Part shown: one piece after another, positions 42,400-50,389 of the stretch
How positions within the stretch are numbered: the first letter of the stretch is position 1
Layout: each line of letters starts with the position of its first letter
Assembly: GCA_021798975.1 (NCBI GenBank)
Contig: JAJZBJ010000002.1
Span: forward strand, 1-53,066
Origin: Bacillota bacterium
GTDB lineage: Bacteria; Bacillota; Sulfobacillia; Sulfobacillales; Sulfobacillaceae
DNA: 53,066 nt
Direction: 5' to 3'
Notes under the pieces: model-generated
The model's input: the letters and a program-made list of their open reading frames with translations, nothing else
Databases searched by the model: none
Told to the model about the DNA's origin: nothing
Translations under genes and position numbers: made by a program

Positions 42400-42789
42400 A
42401 TGCAGGAAAGTGGCAAAGTCAGCTTGACCCAGTTGATGTGGTGGAGTGTACGCCTAGCCTGGGCGCGTAATAAAGGAAGTCGGCGGCGGTTTCGACAACT
42501 CATTTGGGCGGGACTCGAATGGCGGTGGAAGACGTACGTGCCTGATATGGCTCCAGGTTCGGAGACCGCTGTGGTGCAGGCCGTGTGGCTGGGGGCGTCT
42601 TTGGCCGCCCGCTCGTTGGTGCGCTATCCGCTCTTGCCGCCTAAACCCAAGCAGCGCCTCATCTGGTTGGTGCGCTTGGCCGGAAAAAACAACGGCAAGG
42701 CTCTGGTGTCCGCCTATTTGGCCTGGACGTGGCTTCGGGAGGCCGCTTTGGCTCCAACTGAAGTATCGGACGGCCATCTAGGGAGCTGA
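42400..42789 (+). CDS. Hypothetical basic, Trp-rich protein
   Basis: Frame of 129 residues, basic and rich in Trp and Arg, with no recognised family. Hydrophobic stretches (VVQAVWLGASLAARSLV; ALVSAYLAWTWL) are moderate and may be buried or membrane-associated helices. The ATG at 42400 lies eight bases after GGAGG, a good ribosome site. The reverse-strand frames are weaker, so this is the probable gene. It ends four bases before the convergent next gene's stop. Nothing can be said about function. Confidence 0.55.
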   Translation: MQESGKVSLTQLMWWSVRLAWARNKGSRRRFRQLIWAGLEWRWKTYVPDMAPGSETAVVQAVWLGASLAARSLVRYPLLPPKPKQRLIWLVRLAGKNNGKALVSAYLAWTWLREAALAPTEVSDGHLGS

Positions 42790-42793
42790 GTGG

Positions 42794-43273
42794 TTAGCGG
42801 TCGCGCCGATAGAAGCGCTGGTTGCGCCACCAGAAGTAGAGTGACGCACCGATGAAAAGTGCGCCGACCACCACACGGCCAACCACATTGGGCTTGGCTT
42901 TGGCGACCGGATACGTTTCCGAGGCGAGAAGGGTTTGGTGCGCCGCGTAGACATCGAGGGTCAGCTGCCCCCGCTCCGGGACGGACCAGGCGGTTTCATA
43001 TTGATAGGAATTGAGACGCCGGAGTGCGGCGCTGGCATGCACGCGCTTTCCATTCGATGTGACCAAATGAAACTCTGCCGTTACCGGAATTGGATGGTGG
43101 CCGTGCAGGAAGGTCACCAAGAACAGATCCCGTTGCGGAGCTCCGGGCGGATTAGGCAGCGCCTTTACGCGCACGGACTGCGTGCTGGCGTAGGCCATGC
43201 TAGGGCTTGTCACGGCCACGGCGGCCAGTCCCGCCGCGATGAGCAACATGTGCTTGCCGAATCCCCTGGACAT
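42794..43273 (-). CDS. Exported membrane-anchored protein of unknown function
   Basis: Protein of 159 residues. A signal peptide (MLLIAAGLAAVAVTSPSMAYAS) precedes a beta-rich domain of about 90 residues resembling small Ig-like domains (FLVTFLHGHHPIPVTAEFHLVTSNGK...LTLDVYAAHQ), and a C-terminal helix (VVVGALFIGASLYFWW) anchors it with a short basic tail. The arrangement suggests a surface protein facing outward. The layout recalls FixH/YtkA-like domains, but I could not confirm this. The start lies downstream of a promoter-like CGGACA-16-TATAAT on the minus strand. Confidence 0.6.
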   Translation of the reverse strand: MSRGFGKHMLLIAAGLAAVAVTSPSMAYASTQSVRVKALPNPPGAPQRDLFLVTFLHGHHPIPVTAEFHLVTSNGKRVHASAALRRLNSYQYETAWSVPERGQLTLDVYAAHQTLLASETYPVAKAKPNVVGRVVVGALFIGASLYFWWRNQRFYRRDR

Positions 43274-43305
43274 CCAAACAGGTCCCCCTTCGCTACACTT
43301 TGACC

Positions 43306-43333
43306 ATTATACCCGAAACGGGGAGATTGTCCG
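43306..43333 (-). promoter_or_regulatory. Putative sigma-A promoter of the exported protein gene
   Basis: On the minus strand, CGGACA (complement of 43328-43333) and TATAAT (complement of 43306-43311) are 16 bases apart. It is followed by AAGGGGG ahead of the coding region. Confidence 0.55.
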
Positions 43334-43368
43334 TGGTTTCAGCGCGGAATCCTACCCTGCCGGCGAAG

Positions 43369-43397
43369 TTGAAGTTCCCTAACGGAGACGTTACAAT
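43369..43397 (+). promoter_or_regulatory. Putative sigma-A promoter of the GNAT-like gene
   Basis: TTGAAG at 43369-43374 and TACAAT at 43392-43397 are exactly 17 bases apart, placing the transcription start near 43404 and leaving GGGAGGG in a short leader before the GTG at 43431. Confidence 0.65.
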
Positions 43398-43430
43398 GTG
43401 TCCATGTTGTGAAAGGGAGGGCCTTGGTCG

Positions 43431-44303
43431 GTGAGGTATATCCGAGCCACCGCGGAGGATCAGGCGCGGATACAGGAATTTTTGTCCCAGTTTGTGGATG
43501 ACTATCTGTCGAAAAATATCGGTGCTTATGTATCCCGTGACACCGGCGGGCTCTACCTTGCGGTTGACGAGCAAGAGCAGATTGCGGCTTTAGCCGTTAT
43601 CGACCTGATCCGGCCCAAAGAAGCGCACTTGGGCGGCCTTCGCGTGCGGCCCGACTTGCAGAACGGGCCTGCGGCATCGGAATTCATGGAATTTCAGGTG
43701 CAGGAATCAAAACGTCTCGGGGCGGCGGTCATCCGTGCGCTGGTGGGGCGTGGCAACGAACTGTCGCAACAGGCCCTGCAGGAAAAACTGGGCTTTCACG
43801 TGGTGGATGAATGGGTGGTCGGGAGCATTCAAGGCTTCGAGGCCCCTGAGTACCCCGATGGCGGGGCCGGTCCGGCATGGGCTGTGGATCGCGACCGGCT
43901 GCGCGCCTTCTTTAAGGAACATAGTGAAGACTTATGGTCGGATCGCACCCAGTGGCTCCCCCGGTCGCTTACCTTCGATGATGTCTGGCACGGAGTGGAG
44001 TTGGGCGCAGCGGCCATTGCGCCGCAGGACGTCGCGGAAGCCGTGGATACCTTCGCATTGTTTGAGATTCACGATGGGGACATGCACGTGAAGTACTTGC
44101 GGTCCATGGGCCATCATTTGAAGTCCTTGATGCAGTACTTGTGGGTGGAATGCCGTGCTTGGGGTGTCAACACCTTGCGGTTTGGGCTGCCACGGCAAGC
44201 CGCGGACAAACTGGCGGAAGCGGCGGGCGTGCCTCTAAGCCGCGAGTGGAACGGCGTGGTGCTGGAAATGCATGTGGGTTTGACCTCCACGTCGATGGTC
44301 TAA
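43431..44303 (+). CDS. Two-domain GNAT-like acetyltransferase
   Basis: Protein of 290 residues starting at GTG after GGGAGGG. Residues about 1-140 fit a GNAT fold (RYIRATAEDQARI; GLYLAVDEQEQIAALAVIDLI; EAHLGGLRVRP; LQEKLGFHVVDEW). Residues about 150-290 look like a second, more divergent domain with paired strands and an LKSLMQYLWVECRAWGVNTLRFGLP segment that also recalls a GNAT core. No cofactor-binding QxxGxG/A motif is clear in either half, so activity is uncertain. It may be co-transcribed with the PIG-V-like gene that starts six bases later. Confidence 0.65.
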   Translation: MRYIRATAEDQARIQEFLSQFVDDYLSKNIGAYVSRDTGGLYLAVDEQEQIAALAVIDLIRPKEAHLGGLRVRPDLQNGPAASEFMEFQVQESKRLGAAVIRALVGRGNELSQQALQEKLGFHVVDEWVVGSIQGFEAPEYPDGGAGPAWAVDRDRLRAFFKEHSEDLWSDRTQWLPRSLTFDDVWHGVELGAAAIAPQDVAEAVDTFALFEIHDGDMHVKYLRSMGHHLKSLMQYLWVECRAWGVNTLRFGLPRQAADKLAEAAGVPLSREWNGVVLEMHVGLTSTSMV

Positions 44304-44308
44304 CGAGG

Positions 44309-45463
44309 ATGGCTTGGTTCCGGCGCCGGTTGCAGGCCTGGTGGCCAGAGGGCAGGGCTGGGCGTATATTATGGCAAAACCTCCTATTCAGCCGGCTGGC
44401 CCTGGTTTTGGTCGGCTGGATAGCCCTGGCCTTGCTGCCGTGGCAGTATTATTCCCCGACCTACGATACGACAAGCAATCCCTTAGTTTTAATGTGGATC
44501 CGCTGGGATGCCTTGTGGTACACGGGAATCGCCGCTCATGGGTATTGGACCCAGGCGCTGGCATTCTTCCCGCTGTATCCCATGCTCATCGCCGTCGGGC
44601 ATTTCTTGTTGCGTCTGCCGGTAGATGTCGCGGCCGTGGTGGTATCCAATGTGGCTATGGTTTTATTTACAGTCACATTTTATCGTCTGGTTCGCGAATA
44701 CTATGGAGGACTCACAGCCAGGCGGGCCGTATGGATGGCCTTGATGTTTCCCACCGCATTTTATATGTCGGCGGGGTATACCGAATCTTTGTTTCTATGG
44801 CTCACCTGCGCCGCCTTTCTGGCATCGGCCAAGCGCCAGTTCTGGTGGGCGGGGATATACGGGTTATTCGCCACGTTGACCCGCAATGAGGGGCTGTTTG
44901 TGGCATTCCCCTTTCTCTGGGCCTATTACCAGAAACACGGGTTCCGGCTAACGCGGGACATCATCCCCATTTTTCTCATCCCGCTGGGCCTGGCGGTCTT
45001 TATGGTGTATCAGTGGCGGGATTTTGGAAATCCGCTGGGATTCATGGCTGCCCAAAGCTTATGGGGCCGGCACATCACATGGCCGTGGATCGGAATTTTT
45101 TTGGCGATTGGGACAATCTGGAAGGGTGGTCCATTGCAACCCAACGTCATTCTCAGTATGATAGACTTAGTCGCTGCATTGTCATCGGGGGCGCTGTGGA
45201 TTTATGGTCTCAAGCGGCGTTTTCCACCGGATTGGCTGGTATACTGGGGTGTTTTGTGGCTGATTGACGTGGCTGCGCCTGCACCTCAGGGTCAGAGCCC
45301 GCTGCTCAGTATGTCGCGGTTGGTGCTGGCTTTGTTTCCAAGCTTCGTGGCGCTGGGCATCCTAGCAAAGAATTCGGTTTGGCGGCGGATGCTTCAATGG
45401 GTGTTGCCATCGTTGCAGGTAGTGTTTTTTGTGATTTTTGCTACCTGGCATTGGATCGCCTAA
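44309..45463 (+). CDS. PIG-V-like integral membrane mannosyltransferase
   Basis: Membrane protein of 384 residues with about nine or more helices, matching the PIG-V (Mannosyl_trans2) GT-C family. The early loop WIRWDALWYTGIAAHGY holds the conserved Asp; FFPLYPMLIAVG and LFPTAFYMSAGYTESLFLW are further family blocks. In eukaryotes PIG-V adds mannose to GPI; bacterial members probably use polyprenyl-phosphate sugars on an extracytoplasmic acceptor. The ATG at 44309 has GAGG directly before it, too close to be ideal, so coupling to the upstream stop is likely. The next gene makes such a donor. Confidence 0.83.
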   Translation: MAWFRRRLQAWWPEGRAGRILWQNLLFSRLALVLVGWIALALLPWQYYSPTYDTTSNPLVLMWIRWDALWYTGIAAHGYWTQALAFFPLYPMLIAVGHFLLRLPVDVAAVVVSNVAMVLFTVTFYRLVREYYGGLTARRAVWMALMFPTAFYMSAGYTESLFLWLTCAAFLASAKRQFWWAGIYGLFATLTRNEGLFVAFPFLWAYYQKHGFRLTRDIIPIFLIPLGLAVFMVYQWRDFGNPLGFMAAQSLWGRHITWPWIGIFLAIGTIWKGGPLQPNVILSMIDLVAALSSGALWIYGLKRRFPPDWLVYWGVLWLIDVAAPAPQGQSPLLSMSRLVLALFPSFVALGILAKNSVWRRMLQWVLPSLQVVFFVIFATWHWIA

Positions 45464-45487
45464 TCGGAGAAGGAGGCTCGTCAACTC

Positions 45488-46237
45488 GTGCAGGCCTTAG
45501 TGATATTGCCAACATATAACGAAATCGGGAATCTCGGTAACATGGTTGAGGCTATTTTGTCGCAAGGCCCTAACTTTGACGTCTTGGTGATAGATGACGG
45601 TTCACCGGATGGCACCGGGCTGTTGGCCGACCACCTTAAAGAGGTGCACGCTGGCCGGGTGGAAGTGATCCATCGGCAAGGCAAGTTGGGTTTGGCAACC
45701 GCTTACCTGGCGGGATTTCGCTATGGGTTGCAGCGGGGATACGAGTACCTGTTCGAAATGGACGCCGATTTTTCCCACAATCCGGGTTACTTGCCCCAGT
45801 TCTTGGAGACCATGCAGACACAAGCTGCGGACGTGGTTTTGGGGTCCCGTTACGTCAGCGGCGGCGGCGTGACGCGCTGGCCTTGGTACCGCAAGATGAT
45901 TTCCCGCGGCGGATCCTTTTACGCCTCGCGCATGTTGGGAGTCGGTCTGCGCGACCTGACGGGCGGATTTAAATGTTTTCGCCGGTCGGTGCTGGAAGCC
46001 CTCAACTTGGAGTCCATACAGTCCAGCGGTTATGGGTTTCAGATTGAAATGACTTATCGCGCCCTAGAAGCGGGATTCACGGTGGTAGAAATGCCGATCG
46101 TGTTTGAGGAGCGACGCGAGGGTCAAAGCAAAATGTCCCCCGCCATTTTTTTGGAGGCGTTGTGGATGGTGGCCAAGATGCGTGCTGAGCACGTGGCCAA
46201 GGGCGCGGATGCCCAGCCGGAGCGGTTGCGCCCTTAA
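45488..46237 (+). CDS. Polyprenyl-phosphate glycosyltransferase (DPM1-like, GT2)
   Basis: Family 2 glycosyltransferase of 249 residues resembling dolichol-phosphate mannose synthase. The donor-binding residues are in VLVIDDGSPDGTG (about 34-46) and the metal-binding DxD is MDADFSHNP (about 95-103). RDLTGGFKCFRR and GYGFQIEMTYRA are typical of Dpm1/Ppm1. No transmembrane helices are attached, the short form. The start is GTG at 45488, 11 bases after AAGGAGG. It is directly followed by gtrA, the usual flippase partner, and preceded by the PIG-V-like acceptor enzyme. Confidence 0.9.
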   Translation: MQALVILPTYNEIGNLGNMVEAILSQGPNFDVLVIDDGSPDGTGLLADHLKEVHAGRVEVIHRQGKLGLATAYLAGFRYGLQRGYEYLFEMDADFSHNPGYLPQFLETMQTQAADVVLGSRYVSGGGVTRWPWYRKMISRGGSFYASRMLGVGLRDLTGGFKCFRRSVLEALNLESIQSSGYGFQIEMTYRALEAGFTVVEMPIVFEERREGQSKMSPAIFLEALWMVAKMRAEHVAKGADAQPERLRP

Positions 46238-46678
46238 ATGATTACGCGCTTGCTTAAGTATGGCTTGGTGGGAGCCAGCGGCGTTATTGTCAATTTGGTG
46301 GTGTTGACAATAGCCGATCGGCTCCTCCCGCATTTTCCGACGATAAGCTACCTCTTTGCTGTGGAAGCCTCCATTATCTCCAATTACCTGCTGAATGCCC
46401 GCTTCACCTTTCGCCAGTCGTTCTCCTGGAAAGGACTGGGACAGTATGACTTGGTGTCCGCGGCGGGGGCCATTATCCAAACCGGCATATACCGCTATCT
46501 GCTCACATGGCATTGGAGCCACATCTTAGCTGATCTGGTGGCGATTCCCTTCGGCACCGGGTTCGGATTCCTGTTTTCATCAATTTGGGTGTTCAAGAAA
46601 CGGGAGGTCGTGTATGAACCAGACCCCCAGCGACCAGCTGTCGACCCCCACGCGCAAGGTACTGACGGTCATCGCTGA
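46238..46678 (+). CDS. GtrA-like flippase
   Basis: GtrA family membrane protein of 146 residues with four helices (LLKYGLVGASGVIVNLVVL; the ANYLLNARFTF-like ISNYLLNARFTFRQS; IIQTGIYRYLL; GTGFGFLFSSIWVF). The family is thought to move polyprenyl-phosphate-linked sugars across the membrane. The ATG follows the stop of the glycosyltransferase directly. The domain ends around VFKKRE; the remaining 25 residues overlap the start of the next gene by 65 bases and look like by-product sequence (Pro, Asp, His-rich). Confidence 0.85.
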   Translation: MITRLLKYGLVGASGVIVNLVVLTIADRLLPHFPTISYLFAVEASIISNYLLNARFTFRQSFSWKGLGQYDLVSAAGAIIQTGIYRYLLTWHWSHILADLVAIPFGTGFGFLFSSIWVFKKREVVYEPDPQRPAVDPHAQGTDGHR

Positions 46679-47399
46679 TGCCGGTACAGCGCTTTTGGCC
46701 AGTGGCGCCGAGGTGGCCCGGGTAGAAGACACCATGCAGCGTTTGGCCGCCGCCTATCACATCGAGGCGGTGGAAGTGATTGTGTTGCCGACGGCCCTGT
46801 TTGTCAGCGCCGCCGGCAGCGAGACAATCATCCGCCGCATCCGCCGCCGCGCTGTCAATCTCGCCGTGGTCGCGGCGATTAACCAGTTGTCCCGTGATGT
46901 CAGCCATAATCCGGTACCAATGGCAGAATTGGAGCGTCGCCTGGTTGAAGCCCGTCACACCGCCCGCTATCGACCCGAGGCGAACCTGCTTTTTGCGGCC
47001 GTGGGCGCCGGCGCCATCAGCCAACTCATGGGCGGCGTCAAAGTCGATATCATCCCGGCATTAGTGGCCGGCGCTTTTACCCAACTGGTCCGGGAGCGGC
47101 TGCATCGGGCGGGCCTATTGGGCGGTGTGGCAGATATGATTTCCGCCATGGCGGCCGTGATTCCTGGCGTGGCTGCGGCCTATTGGGGCCTGCCCCATCC
47201 GGGGGCGGTGCTGGTGGGCGGCATCATGGTGCTCACGCCGGGTCTGCTGATGACCACCGCTGTGCGGGACGGCATTCAGGGCGACTTGTTGTCGGCGGCA
47301 GCACGAATTCTGGAGGCGCTCTTGTCGGCCGGGGCCATCGCGGCCGGAGCCAGCCTGCCTCTCTATGTCTATTTCGCCCTGGGGGGCCGCTGGGCGTGA
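46614..47399 (+). CDS. ThrE/YjjP-like exporter subunit (DUF1212)
   Basis: Protein of 261 residues of the threonine/serine exporter ThrE N-terminal family (YjjP). A cytoplasmic N-terminal domain (LTVIADAGTALLASGAEVARVEDTMQRLAAAY) precedes five helices. In split systems it works with a YjjB partner to export threonine, serine or succinate-type acids. The ATG follows GGGAGG by six bases and lies 65 bases inside gtrA. Its stop overlaps the start of the YjjB-like gene. Confidence 0.88.
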   Translation: MNQTPSDQLSTPTRKVLTVIADAGTALLASGAEVARVEDTMQRLAAAYHIEAVEVIVLPTALFVSAAGSETIIRRIRRRAVNLAVVAAINQLSRDVSHNPVPMAELERRLVEARHTARYRPEANLLFAAVGAGAISQLMGGVKVDIIPALVAGAFTQLVRERLHRAGLLGGVADMISAMAAVIPGVAAAYWGLPHPGAVLVGGIMVLTPGLLMTTAVRDGIQGDLLSAAARILEALLSAGAIAAGASLPLYVYFALGGRWA

Positions 47400-47833
47400 T
47401 GGAGAGCGCACTTCTGTCTGGTTTAACGGCGGTGGCCTTTGGTCTCTTGTATCAGGTATCGGGCCGGACCCTGGTGGTAGCCGGTATCATTGGGGCGGTG
47501 TCGTGGGGGTTGTCCAGCCTGTTGACATCGATTCCTGGCTCGGGCCTCTTAGGCGATTTTGTCGGCGCGTTGGTGGTGGGCGCGATGGCGGAAATCGCCG
47601 CCAGTGTTCGGCATCAACCCGCGCTGGTCTTTGCCGTTCCCGCCATTATTGTGTTTGTGCCGGGGGACCAGGTCTATGAGAGCATGGTGGCCTTTTTGAA
47701 GTCCCACTTTCTCAGCGGGATGCAATACGGCATGGGCGCCTTGATGGCCGCGGGGGCTATCAGCATCGGATTGGCGCTGGCCACGGCGGTGATGCGGCCC
47801 ATGCTTCGGCGCCGCAAAAGAAAGCCGGTATGA
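47399..47833 (+). CDS. YjjB-like exporter subunit (DUF3815)
   Basis: Membrane protein of 144 residues with four to five helices matching the YjjB/ThrE C-terminal family (FGLLYQVSGRTLVVAGIIGAV; VGAMAEIAASVRHQPALVFAVPAIIVFVPG). It completes the two-part exporter. An ATG at 47399 overlaps the preceding stop by one base (TGATG); a GTG three bases earlier is an alternative. Substrate specificity cannot be predicted. Confidence 0.87.
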   Translation: MESALLSGLTAVAFGLLYQVSGRTLVVAGIIGAVSWGLSSLLTSIPGSGLLGDFVGALVVGAMAEIAASVRHQPALVFAVPAIIVFVPGDQVYESMVAFLKSHFLSGMQYGMGALMAAGAISIGLALATAVMRPMLRRRKRKPV

Positions 47834-47887
47834 CATGCGGCGAAATGTTCCACCCTAAGACATAGAGTTTCGTTGAGGGGTGAGAGC

Positions 47888-48085
47888 ATGGAGTTTCGCG
47901 TGTTGGGGGAAGACGATACAAAGAGCCGCTTTCGGCAATACTTGGCCGCTAATCCGGCGGCTCGATGGGGTTGGGTGGATTTAAGCCAGGATGCTGTGGT
48001 CGATGTAACCGATGACTATGTGGAGCCGTTCCGGGAAATTGCCGCTAACTTTGGTCTGGAAGTGACTCCGGAAACGACGGAATAA
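47888..48085 (+). CDS. Hypothetical small acidic protein
   Basis: Frame of 65 residues starting at an ATG after GAGGGGTGAGAGC. The sequence is acidic (LGEDDTKSRF, DLSQDAVVDVTDDYVEPFREI) and probably a soluble alpha/beta fold. No family is recognised. The 3' end overlaps the convergent DUF2103-like gene by 41 bases. The good ribosome site and codon pattern make it likely real. Confidence 0.5.
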   Translation: MEFRVLGEDDTKSRFRQYLAANPAARWGWVDLSQDAVVDVTDDYVEPFREIAANFGLEVTPETTE

Positions 48086-48359
48086 TCCCCTGGTCGACGA
48101 GGGCGTGCAGAACGGACGAGGGGTCTGGCGTAATGACGAAAACCTCCTGCGCCGCGCCGCTCGAGCGGCCGATGAGCTTAAAGCCGCTGGCGGTCAGATA
48201 TTGGAAGGTAAATCCCAAGGAACCGCCGGATTTGGGCTTGATGATGCCCGGGATGACTCCATCGACGGCCGGGATCTGGGACAGAATCTTGAGTCCGTCT
48301 TCAATGCCCTGGACCACATGATGCTGTCGTTTCACCTTCTGCCGCCGGAACTTGGCCAT
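48045..48359 (-). CDS. DUF2103-like protein
   Basis: Basic protein of 104 residues. The opening KFRRQKVKRQHHVVQGIEDGLKILSQI and VIPGIIKPKSGGSLGFTFQYLTASGFKLIGRSSGAAQEVFVIT follow the pattern I associate with DUF2103, described as a predicted metal-binding family. No function is known. The ATG follows AAGGGGGAG. It is convergent with the small hypothetical gene at 47888 and divergent from the Nudix gene. The family match is from memory and should be taken as moderate. Confidence 0.6.
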   Translation of the reverse strand: MAKFRRQKVKRQHHVVQGIEDGLKILSQIPAVDGVIPGIIKPKSGGSLGFTFQYLTASGFKLIGRSSGAAQEVFVITPDPSSVLHALVDQGIIPSFPESLPDQS

Positions 48360-48427
48360 CGAGCTCCCCCTTGAATGTCAGCGCCTTCTACTCATTGTAC
48401 CTGTTGCTGCAAAGGAGGATACAGGGG

Positions 48428-48961
48428 ATGAGGTCTTTTTGCGAGCGTTGCGGCAGTCCCATGGCGCCGCGCCACTTGGAGGGCAAGCATCGTCTGGTGT
48501 GTGCGGCCTGCAAGTCCGTGCGCTACCCCGATCTTGTCGCGGCCGTGTCGGCTATCGTTTACGATGCGGGGGGCCGACTGCTCTTGGTCAAACGGGCCAT
48601 CCAGCCCGGTTATGGACGCTGGGTCATCCCGGGCGGGTATGCCGAGGGCGGCGAGGCATTGGACCGGGCGGTGGTCCGCGAAGTGGAAGAGGAAGCGCAC
48701 CTCCAGGTGGGCGAGGCGGTCTTGTCGGGCGTATATTCCACGCCGGATACGCGGGTGGCCACCATTGTTTATGCAATGCTGGCTGAACCCGACGACAACA
48801 TTCAAGCGGGCAACGAATCTCTTCGCGCCCGCTGGTTTCCGTTCCATGAGATACCCTGGGAGGCTGTCTATTTCGAGTCGACCCGCCATGCCATTCGGGA
48901 CTGGCTCAAGAGGGGGTCGCTGACGAGAACCGATCGGTCCACGAACCGCGTTCCTGAGTAA
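48428..48961 (+). CDS. Zinc-ribbon Nudix hydrolase
   Basis: Nudix protein of 177 residues with an N-terminal zinc ribbon (CERCG...CAACK, about 5-31), as in NudC-like and ADP-ribose pyrophosphatase-like groups. The Nudix box is complete: GGYAEGGEALDRAVVREVEEEAHL. Likely substrates are nucleoside diphosphate derivatives; which one is not determined. The ATG at 48428 follows AAAGGAGG by eight bases. The last 56 bases overlap minC tail-to-tail. Confidence 0.9.
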   Translation: MRSFCERCGSPMAPRHLEGKHRLVCAACKSVRYPDLVAAVSAIVYDAGGRLLLVKRAIQPGYGRWVIPGGYAEGGEALDRAVVREVEEEAHLQVGEAVLSGVYSTPDTRVATIVYAMLAEPDDNIQAGNESLRARWFPFHEIPWEAVYFESTRHAIRDWLKRGSLTRTDRSTNRVPE

Positions 48962-49580
48962 TCGCTTCGGGCAGGCGCACGTCGTTCCACGGCTTCACCA
49001 CCAGTTCGCCATTCTCAACGAGAGCCTTCTCCGGATTGCCGCTGCCGTCCGAATTGCCGAGGGCCAACACAGACGCGATGCGCACTTGGCTGGGGTCGAA
49101 CCGCAGCGCGTAGATGGTGCGGTTGGGGTCATCGGGTTGGCCGGCGTACACGGTGCCCCGCAGCCATCCGAACACCATCACATCGCCTCCCGCCATGACG
49201 GTTGCCCCGGGATTGACATCCCCGACAATAATCAGGTCGCCCGCGTGGGTGAGCCGCTGACCGGAACGAATGGTACGGCGAACCACCTTAGGCGGAGCCA
49301 CCAGTTCCGGCCCGCGGGCTTCCAGCGCCAAGAGGCTCTGGCTCGACTCGCCCTGCTGGATACCGCGGAGCGCAAGCCCCGGAAAGTCTTGGAATACCGC
49401 GCTGATTTGCTCGAATAAGTCCGGGGTGACGACCACCGGGACCTCGATGAGGAGACTGGTCTTGCCTAAGAAGCCTTGATGATCTGACAGGGTCCTGCGC
49501 AAATCCCGGAGCAGTTCCGGTGTTGAGGATACCTGTTTGGCGATGAGCCGCAGCCCGCGCCGGTCGCCTTTGATTTCCAT
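48906..49580 (-). CDS. minC: Septum site-determining protein MinC
   Basis: MinC of 224 residues, inhibitor of FtsZ ring formation. The N-terminal FtsZ-binding domain occupies about 1-100 and the C-terminal beta-helix, which binds MinD, has VVRRTIRSGQRLTHAGDLIIVGDVNPGATVMAGGDVMVFGWLRGTVYAG. The ATG (complement of 49578-49580) follows GTGGAG. MinC is usually followed by minD; here the downstream gene is the convergent Nudix hydrolase and no minD is in the window. Identification by the beta-helix is secure. Confidence 0.93.
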   Translation of the reverse strand: MEIKGDRRGLRLIAKQVSSTPELLRDLRRTLSDHQGFLGKTSLLIEVPVVVTPDLFEQISAVFQDFPGLALRGIQQGESSQSLLALEARGPELVAPPKVVRRTIRSGQRLTHAGDLIIVGDVNPGATVMAGGDVMVFGWLRGTVYAGQPDDPNRTIYALRFDPSQVRIASVLALGNSDGSGNPEKALVENGELVVKPWNDVRLPEAITQERGSWTDRFSSATPS

Positions 49581-49672
49581 CTGTCTCCACCATCCTAAGA
49601 GCCGACAATTTGCCCAGGAATTCGCGACCGGCGTTGGAATTTCCTGCCGTTTCGACGAAAAACTTTCGACAG

Positions 49673-50389
49673 CTAGTGACGCATTAAATAGACGATATCC
49701 TGTCCGTGCACCCGCTCCACGGCCCGTTTCAAGAAGCGTTGCTGCGCCAATCCCTCCAGAGCCTCCGCCGCGGGAATCGGACACTGGTCCAGCACATAGC
49801 GGGTCTCGCGGCCGTGCGGCAATCCCACTGGAGGTGCCGGAACATGTACCGCCGCTTCGTGCCAGGGCCAATCCATGTCGGCCTGGATGGAATTCCATGG
49901 GATGACCAGCCAAGGAACTGGGCTTTCCTGCGCCAGCAGGCGGGCCAGGTTGGCGAGCCGGACGGACTTTCCCTCGGCGGCTACCAGCATTCGGCAGCCC
50001 TCGGGAGCCGTGTGGTACCGAGCCAGCTTGTCCCGCCAGTCGTCGGCCGACTCACTGCCGGTGTCAACCTCCAGCGCGATGGTGCCACCGCGTTGCTCGA
50101 TCGTGAGCAGAGCGTCCGGGCGGAATGCGTCGTCCGCCGTCCAATGGGTGGTCCACGACTGTATCGCCGGCCAGAGCCGGCAATAGACCTCGGCGCGCAA
50201 TTCGGCATGGCGCCGGTGGCTGCCTTTGTTGAACCGGCGGGCGTCCCAAAGGGCTCCGCGGTACCACAAGAACCAACGCTCCGGCGGAAGGGCATCCCGG
50301 GTTATCCCGAAATACGCCCCCAACTGTTCTTGGGACAGAAAGCCCGTGTCCTTGAGCGCCTGCGCCACATCAGGGAGCGTGGGAGCCAC
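49673..50389 (-). CDS. Replication-relaxation-like protein
   Basis: Protein of 238 residues. A helical N-terminus like a winged helix (DVAQALKDTGFLSQEQLGAYFGI) is followed by a nuclease-like core RPDALLTIEQRGGTIALEVDTGSESADDWRDKLARY, which matches the pattern of the replication-relaxation family found beside conjugation genes of Gram-positive elements. The start is GTG, overlapping the coupling ATPase gene by 20 bases. Members are thought to help process or relax DNA during element transfer. No relaxase or origin of transfer is visible here. Confidence 0.65.
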   Translation of the reverse strand: MAPTLPDVAQALKDTGFLSQEQLGAYFGITRDALPPERWFLWYRGALWDARRFNKGSHRRHAELRAEVYCRLWPAIQSWTTHWTADDAFRPDALLTIEQRGGTIALEVDTGSESADDWRDKLARYHTAPEGCRMLVAAEGKSVRLANLARLLAQESPVPWLVIPWNSIQADMDWPWHEAAVHVPAPPVGLPHGRETRYVLDQCPIPAAEALEGLAQQRFLKRAVERVHGQDIVYLMRH

